NCBI GenBank assembly: GCA_017411235.1
Contig: JAFPMR010000018.1
Span: 1 to 7,304 of the forward strand
Direction: 5' to 3'
Origin: Bacilli bacterium
GTDB lineage: Bacteria; Bacillota_I; Bacilli_A; RF39; UBA660
DNA: 7,304 nt
How positions within the stretch are numbered: position 1 is the first letter of the stretch; each line of letters opens with the position of its first letter. Both the position numbers and the translations under genes were made by a program. This document shows positions 5,699 to 7,304 of this stretch, in pieces. The notes below the pieces were generated by a model, which had not been told where the DNA came from, did no database searches, and saw nothing but the letters and a program-made list of their open reading frames with translations.

Positions 5699-7189
5699 AT
5701 ATTTTGTATTTTTGTGACCATCTTTTAAAGCAAAGTTAATATTTTCTATTAGTGTTAATAAATCTCTAATATTTATTGTTGCTTTAAATGTAGTCTTTCC
5801 TACTTGATTATTATATGATTCAAATGTTACTTGAGTACCATTGTTATTTAAGTATACTCTACCATATTTAACTGCATTAATGATTTGTTTAATTATTTCA
5901 TTATTAGCAAATGAAATATCTAACATTGAATCTTTTTGTTCTTCTCTAACTGAATCTTGTAAGTAAGTACATGTTTTTTGATACTTAGTTTCTTCTTGTT
6001 CAATTATATGATATTTTTCTATTAAAGTAGTTAGACGAGCTTTGATGTCTTTGAATTGTTCATCGGTAACTGTAATAGTATCTAATACTACCTTGTAGTC
6101 ATCTATTTGTCTTTTTACATCGGCTTTTTCTTTTCTTAAACGATTAATGGCTTGTACTAAAGTTTTACGATCTTCTAATGATTGTTGTAAGTTTTCTGGT
6201 ATATAAGCACTAATCTTTAAGTCTGTTAGAGATATTTCATTGAAATCTATTTCTTCTGCTTCTAATAAATCAAAGTATTGATTTATTAAACCAATGATTA
6301 TTTCTCTTTTTTCTTTAGCTTCACCTAGTAATAGATATTCTTGAGCAGATTCATTGCATCTAGCATTGCTATTAATGAATTCTATAAACCAGTTATTGAT
6401 ATCTTTCTTTTGTTCTTCTAATGGTTTTGTATAGAATTCTTGTCCTGCTTCTTCAGCTCTTTTTACTATAAAGAATAAATCACTTAGTTTATAACGATCT
6501 ATTTCTACTTTATATTCTTTTGGTATTTTACTTTTAAAAGTCTTTATTAGTTCTTCTACTCTTACTATAGGATTATCTTTTACATCAGCATTAGTTAATA
6601 CTTCTGCTTTAGCAAATTCTACATCGTAATCAGTTCTTGTATTTGATGATAGTGATACTAAGAATGATTTTGTATGTCTTAAGTAATCTATTAAAGATAT
6701 TTTATCAGAAATATCTGCTTCTTCATGTTTGTTATAGAAGTATAGTTTTTGGAATTTTTTTCTTTTGAATCCTTCAGATAATCTATATAACCAAGCTTCT
6801 GGTAAACTTGCTTCTACTTTTTCACTTGATACATATACTGAGCTATCATCATCTAAGATATAGTTATCTTCTTTGAAAGCTTCGATGATGTTTCTAATAA
6901 ATCTTTCTGGATGTCTTTGATCTTTAGGATCTATTATTGGTGCAACAGTTGGTTTTTCATAAACTCCTTTAATTACACCAGTTCTAACAAATGTATCTAA
7001 ATCAAAAGGTGCTGGTTCATGATAGTTAGCAATTAGATTATTTATTGAAACTATATTGAAAAGATTTGATCTTTTATTGTTAAATGTTTTGGTACTAGAA
7101 AAATCAGTGAATATTTCTCTATTCAAATCAGTATCATTTATTAAATGGTTAAGTAAAACTTCTAGACATGATAATTCTTGAATAAACAT
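5696..7189 (-). CDS. Unknown 497-aa cytosolic coiled-coil protein
   Basis: Not recognised. I chose ATG 7189 over GTG 7198 (which adds three residues) because the Shine-Dalgarno AAGGAAGTGA lies about 5 bases before the ATG but overlaps the GTG. There are no membrane segments or signal peptide. The N-terminal half (to about 240) looks mixed alpha/beta, with a Pro-rich patch around KPTVAPIIDPKDQRHPERF (79-97). A long helical region follows (about 240-420), and its clearest coiled-coil part (about 335-410) is rich in Glu, Lys, Arg and Leu. The C-terminal module (429-483) has IIKQI, then VYLNNNGTQVTF and INIRDLLTLIENI, and is shared with the 358-aa protein downstream. No ATPase, nuclease or protease motif was found. 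It has its own promoter and terminator. A structural or scaffolding role is possible but unproven. Confidence 0.82.
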   Translation of the reverse strand: MFIQELSCLEVLLNHLINDTDLNREIFTDFSSTKTFNNKRSNLFNIVSINNLIANYHEPAPFDLDTFVRTGVIKGVYEKPTVAPIIDPKDQRHPERFIRNIIEAFKEDNYILDDDSSVYVSSEKVEASLPEAWLYRLSEGFKRKKFQKLYFYNKHEEADISDKISLIDYLRHTKSFLVSLSSNTRTDYDVEFAKAEVLTNADVKDNPIVRVEELIKTFKSKIPKEYKVEIDRYKLSDLFFIVKRAEEAGQEFYTKPLEEQKKDINNWFIEFINSNARCNESAQEYLLLGEAKEKREIIIGLINQYFDLLEAEEIDFNEISLTDLKISAYIPENLQQSLEDRKTLVQAINRLRKEKADVKRQIDDYKVVLDTITVTDEQFKDIKARLTTLIEKYHIIEQEETKYQKTCTYLQDSVREEQKDSMLDISFANNEIIKQIINAVKYGRVYLNNNGTQVTFESYNNQVGKTTFKATINIRDLLTLIENINFALKDGHKNTKY

Positions 7190-7222
7190 AATACTCACTT
7201 CCTTTCTATTATCTCAGTTTTT

Positions 7223-7231
7223 ATTATAACA
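7223..7231 (-). promoter_or_regulatory. Extended -10 promoter element for the 497-aa gene
   Basis: Reading the - strand, TGTTATAAT forms an extended -10 (TG-N-TATAAT) about 34 bases before ATG 7189. That leaves a leader of roughly 28 bases carrying the ribosome site AAGGAAGTGA. The -35 region is only A/T-rich (TATTTT at 17 bp), which is typical of extended -10 promoters. Confidence 0.65.
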
Positions 7232-7247
7232 TAATTGGGTATAAAAA

Positions 7248-7268
7248 AATAGAAGTTTTACTTCTATT
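7248..7268 (-). terminator. Intrinsic terminator of an upstream minus-strand gene
   Basis: AATAGAAGT (7248-7256) and ACTTCTATT (7260-7268) form a perfect 9-bp stem around TTT. On the - strand the hairpin is followed by a run of seven T residues, as expected for a terminator of a gene entering from the right edge. Confidence 0.8.
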
Positions 7269-7304
7269 GTTTCTTTATATCTCTATCTAGAAAGAAATAA
7301 GTTC
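7264..7304 (-). CDS. C-terminal fragment of an unidentified minus-strand gene, partial
   Basis: The - strand frame ending at TAG (7266-7264) gives the tail TYFFLDRDIKKQ and then stops within the terminator hairpin, as other genes in this window do. The two other frames stop earlier, near 7280-7290, and cannot be excluded as the true end. Too little is present to identify a family. Confidence 0.4.
   Translation of the reverse strand, partial: TYFFLDRDIKKQ

Noticed and set aside
7190..7198. GTG 7198 as start of the 497-aa protein
   Set aside because: The GTG overlaps the Shine-Dalgarno-like AAGGAAGTGA; ATG 7189 has proper spacing.

Overview
This is a compact, AT-rich window. TGG encodes Trp and TGA is used as a stop (membrane gene ending at 939), so it uses the standard bacterial code and not the Mycoplasma code. 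Strong Shine-Dalgarno sites (GGAGG/AGGTG types), TATAAT boxes, GTG as an alternative start and short U-tailed hairpins at gene ends point to a low-GC Bacillota. A gut-type Bacilli lineage (Erysipelotrichales/RF39-like) is plausible, but that placement is inference. No RNA gene, IS element, CRISPR array or prophage signature was seen, and no stretch above 300 bp lacks a gene.

Layout. 1-89 (+) is the 3' end of a gene whose last residues look like xylulose-5-P/fructose-6-P phosphoketolase. 118-1883 (-) is a two-gene, overlapping operon of membrane proteins with the same topology and a locally alignable extracellular segment, so they are probably divergent tandem paralogues. 1939-2655 (+) is a complete Sir2-family NAD-dependent protein deacylase (sirtuin). 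2661-3660 (-) is a two-gene operon: a 129-aa protein of unknown function, then a 202-aa single-domain VWA protein with an intact MIDAS metal site. 3734-4279 (+), divergent from that operon across 73 bp, encodes a protein with a Cro/C1-type HTH in its second half. 4292-7189 (-) holds three unrecognised cytosolic-looking proteins of 358, 88 and 497 aa. The first and last share a similar C-terminal module. 7264-7304 (-) may be the tail of a further gene.

Functional picture. The most interesting unit is the HTH gene divergent from the 129-aa/VWA operon, with the sirtuin convergent on the VWA gene and sharing its terminator. It has the look of a small regulated accessory cassette: a DNA-binding protein, a metal-dependent VWA scaffold, an unknown partner and a nearby NAD-dependent enzyme. 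A bulged palindrome sits in the divergent promoter region. The second candidate unit is the 497/88/358-aa set, which matches no family I recognise. Nearly every gene end carries a short hairpin with A- and T-rich flanks that can terminate in both directions, and in several cases the hairpin contains a stop codon.
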